Of a DNA stretch of 10,998 nucleotides, positions 1 through 5,840 are shown in pieces (within the stretch, counting starts at the first letter, position 1; each line of letters starts with the position of its first letter). The notes below the pieces were generated by a model. That model was given only the letters and a program-made list of their open reading frames with translations, ran no database searches and had not been told where the DNA came from. The DNA is from DASPKW01 sp038244055. GTDB lineage: Bacteria; Planctomycetota; Phycisphaerae; Tepidisphaerales; Tepidisphaeraceae. The position numbers and the translations under genes were made by a program. The stretch is from positions 1-10,998 of the forward strand of contig JBBRTW010000227.1 in NCBI GenBank assembly GCA_038244055.1, written 5' to 3'.

Positions 1-82
1 CTTCTAATTCGGCGATCCGGCGATCACGCCGGGCACAACCAGGACAAATGGGCGACGGGAAATGGGTGGGATCGGCCTCCAT
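1..82 (-). CDS. Partial N-terminus of a probable IS66-type transposase, cut by the window edge
   Basis: An open frame starts at the ATG at 82-80 and runs off the left edge after 27 codons. The visible peptide carries a CPGC knuckle (residues 13-16), then ARRDRRIAELE at residues 17-27. A Cys-x-x-Cys pair followed by a helix that begins a coiled coil is typical of the N-terminal zinc-finger and leucine-zipper region of IS66-family TnpC transposases. I see no good Shine-Dalgarno before the ATG. The 5' side of the element would lie between about 83 and 136, next to the broken DUF433 gene, so an insertion end may sit there. Only 27 residues are visible, so another Cys-rich coiled-coil protein is possible. 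Confidence 0.45.
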   Translation of the reverse strand, partial: MEADPTHFPSPICPGCARRDRRIAELE

Positions 83-133
83 GCCAGGAGTATCTACGCC
101 GCCCGATGGAAAAGGTGCGGGAGAGGCGGTAAA

Positions 134-381
134 CAATTACGTATAGACTAGGCCCCCCACATCACTCGCGATCCCAAAATCTGCGGCGGCCAGCCCGTCA
201 GTCGCGGAACTCGCGTTCCGCTCCGCATGATCCTCGCCAGTTTCGCAGTAGGCGCTAAGCCCGAGGAAATCCTCAAGGATTTCCCGACGCTCACCGAGAA
301 TACCTCCGCGCCGTAATCGCTTTCGCCGCCTCGTCGGCCGAAGAAGACTTTCCCACTCCCGCGACTCCGATACTCGGCTAA
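134..381 (+). pseudogene. Broken DUF433 (VapB45-like antitoxin) gene
   Basis: Reading 152-298 gives a DUF433 protein: HITRDPKICGGQPVSRGTRV, then residues matching the family's repeated 'ILASxAxGAKPEEILKDFPTLTE' core. The continuation (YLRAVIAFAASSAEEDFPTP, stop at 379-381) lies in the +2-shifted frame from 301, so one base is missing near 298/299; without repair the frame stops at 314-316. A second lesion is an in-frame TAG at 149-151, inside what should be the N-terminal 'RIDxAPHI' segment, and no in-frame start codon is visible upstream. DUF433 proteins normally act as antitoxins and are followed by a DUF5615 PIN-like toxin gene. None follows here; the convergent XRE gene ends at 397. I infer a dead toxin-antitoxin remnant. 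A sequencing error could explain the frameshift but not all three defects. Confidence 0.75.
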
Positions 382-396
382 GCGCGTCTAATTTGA

Positions 397-750
397 TCAC
401 CCCTTCTTAGCCGCGCTCGCATCCAAGCTCTTCTGAATCGCCGCCGCCGCCAAATCGGCTTTGCGGATTAGTTTCTCCGTTACATCAAACAGACGGGCCG
501 TCTCGGCGTTCATTTGCGCCGGTGGCGGTGAAACCTGCAGCATCATTGCTCCCAGCGGCAGTTTCAATTCATCCGCCAGCGCCGAAAGATGATCGAGCGT
601 AAGTGCTCGCTCGCGCGACTTGACAAGGCTGATGTACCCCTGGCTCACGCCAAGCATCCGCGCGATATCCGCCTGGCTCAGCCCTCGCCCCAGCAACCAT
701 GCCAGAACATCACATGATAATGAAATGGAAGCAATTCGTTCCCTGGCCAT
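397..750 (-). CDS. XRE-family helix-turn-helix regulator
   Basis: This 117-aa protein has a Cro/CI-type HTH near residues 25-70: LSQADIARMLGVSQGYISLV supplies the scaffold and recognition helices, followed by a helix ending in DELKLPLGAMML. The C-terminal third (residues 75-117) is Ala-rich and probably helical, without a recognisable domain. The ATG at 750-748 directly abuts the stop codon of the upstream 82-aa gene (TAAATG junction), and GAGGTGG at 761-755 is a plausible ribosome-binding site, so the two are almost certainly co-translated. Small HTH proteins with a short upstream partner often act as autorepressing antitoxins or regulators of small modules; the palindrome at 1043-1057 would suit such a protein. 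DNA binding is well supported by the domain; the biological role is inference. Confidence 0.8.
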   Translation of the reverse strand: MARERIASISLSCDVLAWLLGRGLSQADIARMLGVSQGYISLVKSRERALTLDHLSALADELKLPLGAMMLQVSPPPAQMNAETARLFDVTEKLIRKADLAAAAIQKSLDASAAKKG

Positions 751-999
751 TTAACCACCTCGCGACCGGCGTCGCAGTTCGATGAGAAGCATCATCACTT
801 CGTACATACAGCTTTGCGCGTCCACCCCGCGGCTTTCGATCACGGCCTGCTTGAGATCCAAAAGCGCCTCGCGCAAGTCTTCCTTGAAAATCTCCACGTC
901 AGTCGACTGCGCGCCGCGCCAGCGCTCTGACAGTTCCACCTGCGCCTCTCGATACATTTCCTTGGCCGGCTCAAGCCAGTCGAAATCATCGGCGGGCAT
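751..999 (-). CDS. 82-aa protein of unknown function, first gene of the HTH operon
   Basis: I do not recognise a family. The protein is charged and looks all-helical: an acidic N-terminus (MPADDFDWLEPAKE), a long amphipathic stretch over residues 15-55 rich in Glu, Arg and Leu, and a basic end (ELRRRSRGG). It has no signal peptide or membrane segment. Reality is supported by a good ribosome-binding site (AAGGAG, 9 nt before the ATG at 999-997) and by the exact stop/start junction with the XRE gene downstream. It could be the toxin or partner half of an HTH-regulated pair, or an accessory co-regulator; nothing in the sequence decides this. Confidence 0.65.
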   Translation of the reverse strand: MPADDFDWLEPAKEMYREAQVELSERWRGAQSTDVEIFKEDLREALLDLKQAVIESRGVDAQSCMYEVMMLLIELRRRSRGG

Positions 1000-1029
1000 A
1001 GGTTCAATCTCCTTCCCAGATTCATGGAT

Positions 1030-1057
1030 AGTCTAACCCGAGTTTACTCAGAGTAAA
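1030..1057 (-). promoter_or_regulatory. Palindromic operator overlapping a possible promoter of the HTH operon
   Basis: TTTACTCAGAGTAAA at 1043-1057 is a perfect interrupted palindrome (7-1-7). Read on the minus strand, its left half supplies a -35-like TTTACT (1057-1052). A TAGACT -10-like hexamer follows after 16 bp (1035-1030), each matching four of six consensus positions. The start codon of the 82-aa gene is about 30 bp downstream. A dyad covering the -35 box directly upstream of an operon encoding an XRE repressor is the classical autoregulation layout. The palindrome is seen; the promoter and the binding protein are inferred. Confidence 0.45.
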
Positions 1058-1090
1058 GTATTTTCTTGGCAATTTGCAGCCGCGCCTTTC

Positions 1091-1285
1091 TTATCTCCCC
1101 ACCATCCCCAACATCCCCTCCACCATCTTCTCCACCATCTTCTCCACCCCCCGATACACCACCCCCGGCCCCACCTCATCCATGTAACGCGCCCTCGTCC
1201 CCAGCCGATTCTTCTCATCGATGCAAACCCCCGTCTGGCCCGTATCCTTATGCCATGCGACTCCAAAGTCCTCTATCCTCCCATT
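1091..1285 (-). pseudogene. Orphan 64-codon reading frame, probable gene fragment
   Basis: Between a TGA at 1288-1286 and a TAA at 1093-1091 one minus-strand frame is open for 64 codons and reads like protein: DFGVAWHKDTGQTGVCIDEK, then NRLGTRARYMDEVGPGVV, then a repetitive helical end with VEKMVEKMVEGM. There is no ATG, GTG or TTG in the first half; the only in-frame start before the repeats is the Met at residue 35. The upstream boundary lies just past the pnp terminator. I read it as the C-terminal remnant of a lost gene of unknown family. The GTGGAGAAGATG repeat also makes the region low-complexity, so a chance frame cannot be excluded. Confidence 0.35.
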
Positions 1286-1303
1286 TCATTTTCGTTCTCC
1301 GCG

Positions 1304-1341
1304 AAATAAAAAGGGCGGCCGATCTTGCGATGGGCCGCCCT
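1304..1341 (-). terminator. Intrinsic terminator of pnp
   Basis: AGGGCGGCC at 1312-1320 pairs perfectly with GGCCGCCCT at 1333-1341 around a 12-nt loop. Read on the minus strand, the GC-rich 9-bp stem is followed directly by TTTTTATTT (1312-1304). This lies about 80 bp past the pnp stop and is a textbook Rho-independent terminator in the pnp direction. The plus strand lacks a T-run after the stem. Confidence 0.88.
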
Positions 1342-1362
1342 GGGTTATCGATTGCGATCACA

Positions 1363-1384
1363 GGTAAGGTCCTGAAACCTTACC
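1363..1384 (-). other. Perfect 8-bp hairpin in the pnp 3' untranslated region
   Basis: GGTAAGGT (1363-1370) and ACCTTACC (1377-1384) form a perfect 8-bp stem with a 6-nt loop, between the pnp stop and the terminator hairpin. It has no T-run of its own. It may protect the 3' end or be a processing site; the role is inferred. Confidence 0.5.
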
Positions 1385-1421
1385 CATGCCACCCTGCATT
1401 TTGATGCCGTATCAATGGCGA

Positions 1422-4043
1422 TCAGTCGCGACGCGGGCCGCCTCGGCCGCCACCACCACCGCCGCCGGATCGGGGGGGACCGCTTCGGCCGCCACCACCA
1501 CCGCCACGGGGAGGGCCGCCTCGGCCGCCACCACCACCACCGCCACCACCACCACCGCCACGCTGGCCGCCGCCGCCGCCAAATCCGCCGCCGCGCTGGC
1601 CGCCGCCGCCTTGACGCGGATTAAAGCCTTCGCCGGCCGGGCGATCGCCGATTTCATCCGGGCCTTCATCATCGATGATCGGGCCGCCTTCATCGCCGAA
1701 ATCATCATCGTTCTCGTTGCCGGTGTTGGGGCCATCGACCGGCCCGCCATCGCGGGGACCGGCATCGCCTCGGGGACCGCCATCGCGGGGACCGCTGTCG
1801 CCGCGCGGGCCGGGTTCGCCACGGTCACTGCCGCCACGTCCCCCTCCGCCACCTCCACCACCGTAGCCGCCATCACCTCGGCCACCACCACCACCACCGC
1901 CGCGCGGGGCCGGGTCGGGGTCGGTTTCGCCCAGTTCCTTCAGGGCCGCCTTGCGGGAGAGTTTGATCCGGCCGGCATCATCGATCAGGATGACTTTGAC
2001 CTTGATCTCATCGCCCATGTTGATGACATCGGTGACGCGATTGACGTACTTATCCGACAGCTCCGAAACGTGGCACAGCCCATCGGTTTCCGGGGCGATC
2101 TCGACGAACGCGCCGAAGTCCTTGATGGAAACCACCCGGCCAGTGTAAATCCGCCCGATCTGGACGCTCGCGCCCATCGCCTCGACGATCCCGCGGCAGC
2201 GCTCGGCCGCCTCGGAGTCGGTGGAGGAGATGTAGACCGTGCCATCGTCTTCGATGTCGATGTTGCAGCCGGTCTCTTCCTGGATCTTCTTGATGTTCTT
2301 GCCGCCCGGGCCGATCAGCTTGCCGATCTTCTCGGGGTCGATCTTGACCGTCAGCAGGCGCGGGGCCCACTTGGAAATCTCCGGACGCGGGGCCGGCAAT
2401 ACCTCGGCCATCTTGGCGAGAATCACCATGCGGGCTTCCTTGGCCTGCTTCAACGAGCCGCGGATGATCTCGTGGGAGATGCCTTCGGTCTTGATGTCGA
2501 GCTGAATCGCGGTGATGCCGTCGCGCGTGCCGCAAACTTTGAAATCCATGTCGCCGAAGTGATCTTCTTCGCCGAGAATGTCGGTGAGCAGAACGTACTT
2601 CTCGCCTTCCTGCACCAGCCCGACCGAGATACCCGCAACCGGCTTGGAGATCGGCACGCCCGCATCCATCAGCGCCAAACAGCCGCCGCACGATGAGGCC
2701 ATCGACGATGACCCATTGGACTCCAGAATGTCCGAGATGATCCGCACCGTATACGGGAACTGCTCGATATTCGGCAGCACCGCGATCAGCGAGCGCTCCG
2801 CCAGCGCCCCGTGCCCGATCTCGCGCCGCCCCGGCCCGCGAATCGGCCGAACCTCGCCCACGCTGTAGCTGGGGAAGTTGTAGTGCAGCATGAACTTCTG
2901 CTTGTATTCATCTTCCAGCCCATCGACGACCTGTTCATCCGAGCTGGTGCCCAGCGTGACCGTGCACATCGCCTGCGTCTCGCCGCGCGAGAACACCGCC
3001 GACCCATGCACGCGCGGCAGGACCCCCACCTCAACCGAGAGCGGCCGAATATCCGTGTAAGACCGCCCATCCGGCCGAACCCCCGCCAAAATCGCCTCGC
3101 GCGTCACCTGCTCCTCAACCTCCGAGAAAACCGCCCGAATCTGCTTCTGCTTGGCCTTGGTCGCCACGATCGACAGATACGAAACCGCCGGATCGGTAAT
3201 ATCCGGCGCCAGCTCCACGATCAGCTCCGCCAGAATCTTCTTGACCGCCTCAGCGCGGTCTTCCTTGCCCGGCCGGCCCTTGACCTCGCGGATCTTGTCC
3301 GTCACCCGCGCCCGGATCGAATCGACGAATCCCGGCTCGGGCTGCTTGATATCCCCGACCTTGGCCTGCCCGACCTTGCCTTGCAACTCCTCGATCATCC
3401 CCACGATCTCCTTGACCGCGTTGTGCCCGAACTCGATCGCCGCGGCGCAGTCGTCTTCCTTGATCTCCCGCGCGCCCACTTCGATCATGTTCACGAAATG
3501 CTTGGTCCCCGCCACCACCACATCCAGATCCCCCGCGTTCAACTGCGCCTCGGTCGGATTGAGCACCAATTGCCCATCCACCCGGCCGACCCGCGTATGC
3601 GCGATCGGGTGCAGGAAGGGGATGTCGGAGATGGAGACGCAGGCCGACGCCGCCACGCCCGCCAGGATGTCGGGGTTATTCTCGTGATCGTACGCCAGCA
3701 CGTTGAGATGCACCTGCACCTCATCCATGAACCCCTTCGGAAACAGCGGCCGCAGCGGCCGGTCGATCAGCCGCGCCGTCAGAATCTCCTTGGTCGTCGG
3801 CCGCCCTTCGCGCTTCATGAACCCGCCCGGGAATTTCCCGGCCGCCGCCCGGCGCTCCCGGTAATCCACCTGGAGCGGGAAGAAATCGATGCCCTCGCGC
3901 GGGTTGGCCCGAACCACCGCCCCGAAAACGACCGTATCGCCGTACTGGACGGTGACCGACCCGTGGGAAAGCTTGGCATAGGAACCGGTTTCAATCGACA
4001 GGGTGCGACCGCCGATTTGGCGCTCGACTCGAATAGACTGCAT
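1422..4043 (-). CDS. pnp: Polyribonucleotide nucleotidyltransferase (PNPase) with long Gly/Arg-rich tail
   Basis: PNPase degrades RNA 3' to 5' by phosphorolysis and can add nucleotides in reverse. The domain order is complete: first RNase PH domain (about residues 10-145), helical linker (about 240-315), second RNase PH domain (about 325-545), KH domain (560-620, GxxG loop in IGPGGKNIKKIQEETG) and S1 domain (628-697, starting GRIYTGRVVSIKDFGAFVEI). The phosphate-site serines lie in SNGSSSMAS (442-450), and the catalytic acids correspond to D494 and D500 in EEDHFGDMD. The usual length is about 700 aa; here residues 713-873 form an extra low-complexity tail. The start at 4043 is supported by GGAAGGA nine bases upstream and by the conserved N-terminus. 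It lies downstream of rpsO, the order common across bacteria, but with a terminator between them, so it probably also has its own promoter or depends on read-through. Confidence 0.98.
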   Translation of the reverse strand: MQSIRVERQIGGRTLSIETGSYAKLSHGSVTVQYGDTVVFGAVVRANPREGIDFFPLQVDYRERRAAAGKFPGGFMKREGRPTTKEILTARLIDRPLRPLFPKGFMDEVQVHLNVLAYDHENNPDILAGVAASACVSISDIPFLHPIAHTRVGRVDGQLVLNPTEAQLNAGDLDVVVAGTKHFVNMIEVGAREIKEDDCAAAIEFGHNAVKEIVGMIEELQGKVGQAKVGDIKQPEPGFVDSIRARVTDKIREVKGRPGKEDRAEAVKKILAELIVELAPDITDPAVSYLSIVATKAKQKQIRAVFSEVEEQVTREAILAGVRPDGRSYTDIRPLSVEVGVLPRVHGSAVFSRGETQAMCTVTLGTSSDEQVVDGLEDEYKQKFMLHYNFPSYSVGEVRPIRGPGRREIGHGALAERSLIAVLPNIEQFPYTVRIISDILESNGSSSMASSCGGCLALMDAGVPISKPVAGISVGLVQEGEKYVLLTDILGEEDHFGDMDFKVCGTRDGITAIQLDIKTEGISHEIIRGSLKQAKEARMVILAKMAEVLPAPRPEISKWAPRLLTVKIDPEKIGKLIGPGGKNIKKIQEETGCNIDIEDDGTVYISSTDSEAAERCRGIVEAMGASVQIGRIYTGRVVSIKDFGAFVEIAPETDGLCHVSELSDKYVNRVTDVINMGDEIKVKVILIDDAGRIKLSRKAALKELGETDPDPAPRGGGGGGGRGDGGYGGGGGGGGRGGSDRGEPGPRGDSGPRDGGPRGDAGPRDGGPVDGPNTGNENDDDFGDEGGPIIDDEGPDEIGDRPAGEGFNPRQGGGGQRGGGFGGGGGQRGGGGGGGGGGGGRGGPPRGGGGGGRSGPPRSGGGGGGGRGGPRRD
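1425..1907 (-). repeat. Gly-codon repeat tract encoding the PNPase tail
   Basis: The last 161 codons of pnp consist largely of GGN repeats (CCACCACCG-type runs on the plus strand). The encoded tail has three zones: a Gly/Arg block (715-740), a middle of GPRDGGPRGDAGPRDGG-type repeats followed by an acidic patch (NENDDDFGDE and later DDEGPDEIGD), and a terminal block of poly-Gly with RGG and PPR units ending GGPRRD. Such tracts can change length by slippage and give the mRNA many short G-runs. Confidence 0.85.
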
Positions 4044-4089
4044 GGAAGAATTTCCTTCCAGGCCTCGAATGGGGGATGGGGATGTCGGT

Positions 4090-4227
4090 CACAGATGGAC
4101 AGATCCGCACAGAAGGAAAGGATGAAGGAGGAAGGCAGAAGGATGAAACAAGAATCGGAGGCGCGAACCTCTGCTTTGATTTTCTGCCTACTGCCTTCTG
4201 CCTACTGTCCGGATGTGTGCATCTGTG
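4090..4227. repeat. 138-bp imperfect fold-back element between rpsO and pnp
   Basis: The 23-bp arms at 4090-4112 and 4205-4227 are inverted copies that match at 20 of 23 positions, starting CACAGATG and ending CTGTG. Inside them a second exact 10-bp pair, AGGCAGAAGG (4133-4142) and CCTTCTGCCT (4194-4203), nests in register order. The middle contains GAGG and CCTC that could close the stem further. There is no open frame of note. It fills most of the 325-bp spacer between rpsO and pnp and ends 47 bp before the pnp ATG, so it would be folded in the pnp leader if transcribed. I read it as a small non-coding repeat element of the palindromic or MITE-like class; copy number is unknown. Confidence 0.6.
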
Positions 4228-4258
4228 AAGCCGGCCGCGAGATTGCCCGCCTGACCTA

Positions 4259-4281
4259 TCGACCCAGGCCTGTGGGGTCGA
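4259..4281 (-). other. Hairpin in the rpsO-pnp spacer
   Basis: TCGACCC (4259-4265) pairs perfectly with GGGTCGA (4275-4281) around a 9-nt loop. It is located between the rpsO terminator and the fold-back element. No T-run follows. In Escherichia coli the pnp leader has a stem-loop cut by RNase III for autoregulation; whether this hairpin plays such a part is speculation. Confidence 0.4.
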
Positions 4282-4319
4282 AGGGGTGGGCGTCCCGCGT
4301 TACGACGTAACATTGGGCG

Positions 4320-4356
4320 AAAAAACGAAATCGGGCACGGCGGATGGCCGTGCCCG
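4320..4356 (-). terminator. Intrinsic terminator directly after rpsO
   Basis: CGGGCACGGC (4332-4341) and GCCGTGCCCG (4347-4356) form a perfect 10-bp stem with a 5-nt loop. On the minus strand the stem is followed by ATTTCGTTTTTT (4331-4320). It begins 13 bp after the rpsO stop and would reduce transcription into pnp, as the terminator between these genes does in Escherichia coli. Confidence 0.88.
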
Positions 4357-4368
4357 GTGTCAACCTTT

Positions 4369-4638
4369 TTACTTTCTCAGTCCGAGCTTCGCGATGATCG
4401 CCAGGTAGCGCGTGCGATCCAGCCGGGTCAGGTACTTCAGAAGGGCGTTACGCCGGCTGACCATCTTCAAGAGGCCGCGGCGCGACGAATGATCCTTCTT
4501 GTGCGCGTCGAAATGGGAACGAAGCTCGTTAATCCGTTTGGTCAGAATCGCAATCTGCACCTCGGGGGACCCAGTGTCCGTCTCGTGGATGCGAAATTCA
4601 CCGACCAGTTGCGTTTTCTCTTCAGCCGTAATCGACAT
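4369..4638 (-). CDS. rpsO: 30S ribosomal protein S15
   Basis: S15 binds 16S rRNA early in small-subunit assembly. The protein has 89 aa, exactly the usual length, with family landmarks: HETDTGSPEVQIAILTKRI (residues 18-36), the rRNA-binding HKKDHSSRRGLL (46-57), and the end YLAIIAKLGLRK. The ATG at 4638-4636 follows a GGAGAAG ribosome-binding site at five bases. pnp is the next gene downstream, the common bacterial arrangement, separated by an intrinsic terminator. I could not find a convincing promoter upstream, where a fold-back repeat and a 15-bp palindrome occupy the spacer. Confidence 0.98.
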   Translation of the reverse strand: MSITAEEKTQLVGEFRIHETDTGSPEVQIAILTKRINELRSHFDAHKKDHSSRRGLLKMVSRRNALLKYLTRLDRTRYLAIIAKLGLRK

Positions 4639-4750
4639 CGAATCTTCTCCAAGACACCAATCGGCCAGCAGTTATGAATAGCCGGCCAACGGTCATTTAC
4701 CAGAATCCAAGCCGCACCGTGCGGCATGGGGTGGTCAGAGGATATGGGAA

Positions 4751-4909
4751 GGGGGGGGAGAATGCAAGATTTCGGATTGTGGATTTCGGATTGGGGATTG
4801 GGGGATTGTGGATTGCGGACTGCGGATTGCAAATTGAAAACCCCATTTCAATCCGCAATCCGAAATCCGAAATCCGCAATGATTCCGATTGCCCCCACCC
4901 ACCCCCCCC
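4751..4909. repeat. Fold-back repeat of GGATT units in the spacer upstream of rpsO
   Basis: The left arm (about 4764-4836) is a degenerate tandem array of GGATTTC, GGATTG and GGATTGC units; the right arm (about 4846-4892) is the same array inverted (CAATCC, CCGAAATCC, CCGCAATG). The centre is a tight hairpin: GCGGATTG then AAAT pairs with ATTTCAATCCGC, with one bulged base. A G-run (4751-4758) and a C-run (4901-4909) extend the inverted symmetry outward. The rest of the 307-bp spacer (4639-4945) holds only a palindrome GCCGCACCGTGCGGC at 4711-4725. There is no protein-like frame. It is probably one copy of a dispersed palindromic repeat; it could also act as a bidirectional transcription barrier. 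Confidence 0.65.
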
Positions 4910-4945
4910 CTTGTTCCCCGCCCAAACCCTGGCATGATCCCCACC

Positions 4946-5125
4946 ATGCCCCAGCGCATCGCCTGGACCCGCGATCAACTGCTCGTCGCCTTCCGCCTCT
5001 ACTGCCGCACCCCCTTCGGCAAGCTCCACCAGCACAACCCCGAAATCATCCATCTCGCCGCGAAACTCGGCCGAACCCCCTCCGCCGTCGGCATGAAAGC
5101 CTGTAACTTCGCCAGCCTGTGCTAA
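4946..5125 (+). pseudogene. Orphan N-terminal module of an HNH endonuclease family
   Basis: From the ATG at 4946 the frame encodes 59 residues: WTRDQLLVAFRLYCRTPFGK, then LAAKLGRTPSAVGMKACNFASL, then a stop. This is the N-terminal DNA-binding-like module found at the front of a family of HNH nucleases, and it aligns with residues 7-58 of the complete HNH gene at 5841 at about 25 identities in 52 positions. It stops exactly where that protein continues with DP and the linker to the nuclease domain, and no frame downstream resumes the homology. With about 48% identity the copies are old paralogues, not a recent duplication. No ribosome-binding site is evident. It is either a truncated gene or a free-standing single-domain protein; I favour truncation because the methyltransferase next to it is also truncated. 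Confidence 0.6.
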
Positions 5126-5183
5126 AGGATCGCACTTGGCAGATGCCCGCCCGCTGGCGATACTCCCCGCCCGCCATCGGCCC

Positions 5184-5786
5184 ATGAGCATCCGCGACAC
5201 ACCCATCCCCGCGATCGACCTCTTCGCCGGCCCCGGCGGGCTGGGCGAAGGCTTCGCGCGGTGTCGAAGCGGCCCTGGCAAAGGGCAATTGTGTGGCGAT
5301 GAGGCGCGGTTTTCCGTGCGGCTGTCAATCGAAAAGGAGGCCCTGGCCCACCGGACTTTGGAGTTGCGGGCATTTTATCGCCAGTTCCCGGAGGGCCGCG
5401 CCCCCGCGGCCTATTACGATTACCTGCGCCGGCGGATCAGCCGAGCCGACCTGTTCGCCCGCCATGAGCCCGAGTCCGCCGCTGCCATGAACGAGGCGAT
5501 CCAGGCGGAACTGGGTGCCGCCCAGCCCGGCCGCGCGGCCCTGAAAGAACGGGTTAACGCCGCCCTGCGCGGCGCGAAAAATTGGGTGCTGCTGGGTGGC
5601 CCGCCCTGCCAGGCGTACTCTCTGGTGGGACGCTCGCGAAACAAGGGAAAGAAGGACTATGTCCCGGAGGAGGACCACCGGCAAACCCTGTATCTGGAAT
5701 ACCTCCAGGTGATTGCCGATCACTGGCCGGCGGTGTTTGTGATGGAGAACGTCAAGGGGATGGTTTCGCGGGTACTGAATGGTTGA
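5184..5786 (+). pseudogene. C5-cytosine DNA methyltransferase, N-terminal half only
   Basis: The enzyme family transfers a methyl group from S-adenosylmethionine to cytosine C5 in DNA. From the ATG at 5184 there are 200 residues with motif I (DLFAGPGGLGEGF, 12-24), motif IV with the catalytic Cys (GGPPCQAYSLVG, C142) and motif VI (VMENVKG, 186-192). The frame then ends at LNG plus TGA. Motifs VIII to X and the target-recognition domain are missing, so activity is not expected; family members run to roughly 400-600 aa. An alternative TTG start at 5136 has AAAGGA before it and would add 16 residues. The ATG was chosen because relatives start just before the 'IPAIDLFAG' strand. It lies between the orphan HNH module and the complete HNH gene, consistent with an eroded restriction-modification locus. 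Confidence 0.85.
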
Positions 5787-5803
5787 CGCAGGGAACTCAG
5801 TAC
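5772..5803. repeat. 7-bp inverted repeat bracketing the methyltransferase truncation
   Basis: GTACTGA (5772-5778) and TCAGTAC (5797-5803) are perfect inverted copies separated by 18 bases that contain the premature stop at 5784-5786. It sits exactly where methyltransferase homology ends. A 7-bp match can arise by chance, so this is only a candidate scar of the rearrangement. Confidence 0.3.
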
Positions 5804-5840
5804 TTTCGTTCCACACGCGCCTGCGTAATAATGCAGCACA

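Noticed and set aside
137..400. 87-aa minus-strand frame at the left
   Set aside because: It is the antisense of the DUF433 remnant, which has clear family residues on the plus strand.
1066..1404. 112-aa plus-strand Pro/Ser-rich frame
   Set aside because: Low-complexity antisense of the VEKM-repeat region; it runs through the pnp terminator and has no protein-like features.
1425..1907. Tandem-repeat or CRISPR locus in the CCACCACCG tract
   Set aside because: It is in frame with PNPase and codes for its Gly-rich tail.
1386..2696. 436-aa plus-strand Ala/Thr-rich frame
   Set aside because: Antisense shadow of pnp; its composition follows from the Gly-codon repeats of the PNPase tail.
2811..4310. 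499-aa plus-strand Arg/Leu-rich frame
   Set aside because: Antisense shadow of pnp extending into the spacer; no family features.
5783..5831. TTGACG and TAATAA as a promoter for the HNH gene
   Set aside because: The spacing between them is 37 bp and no other -10 or -35 partner fits.
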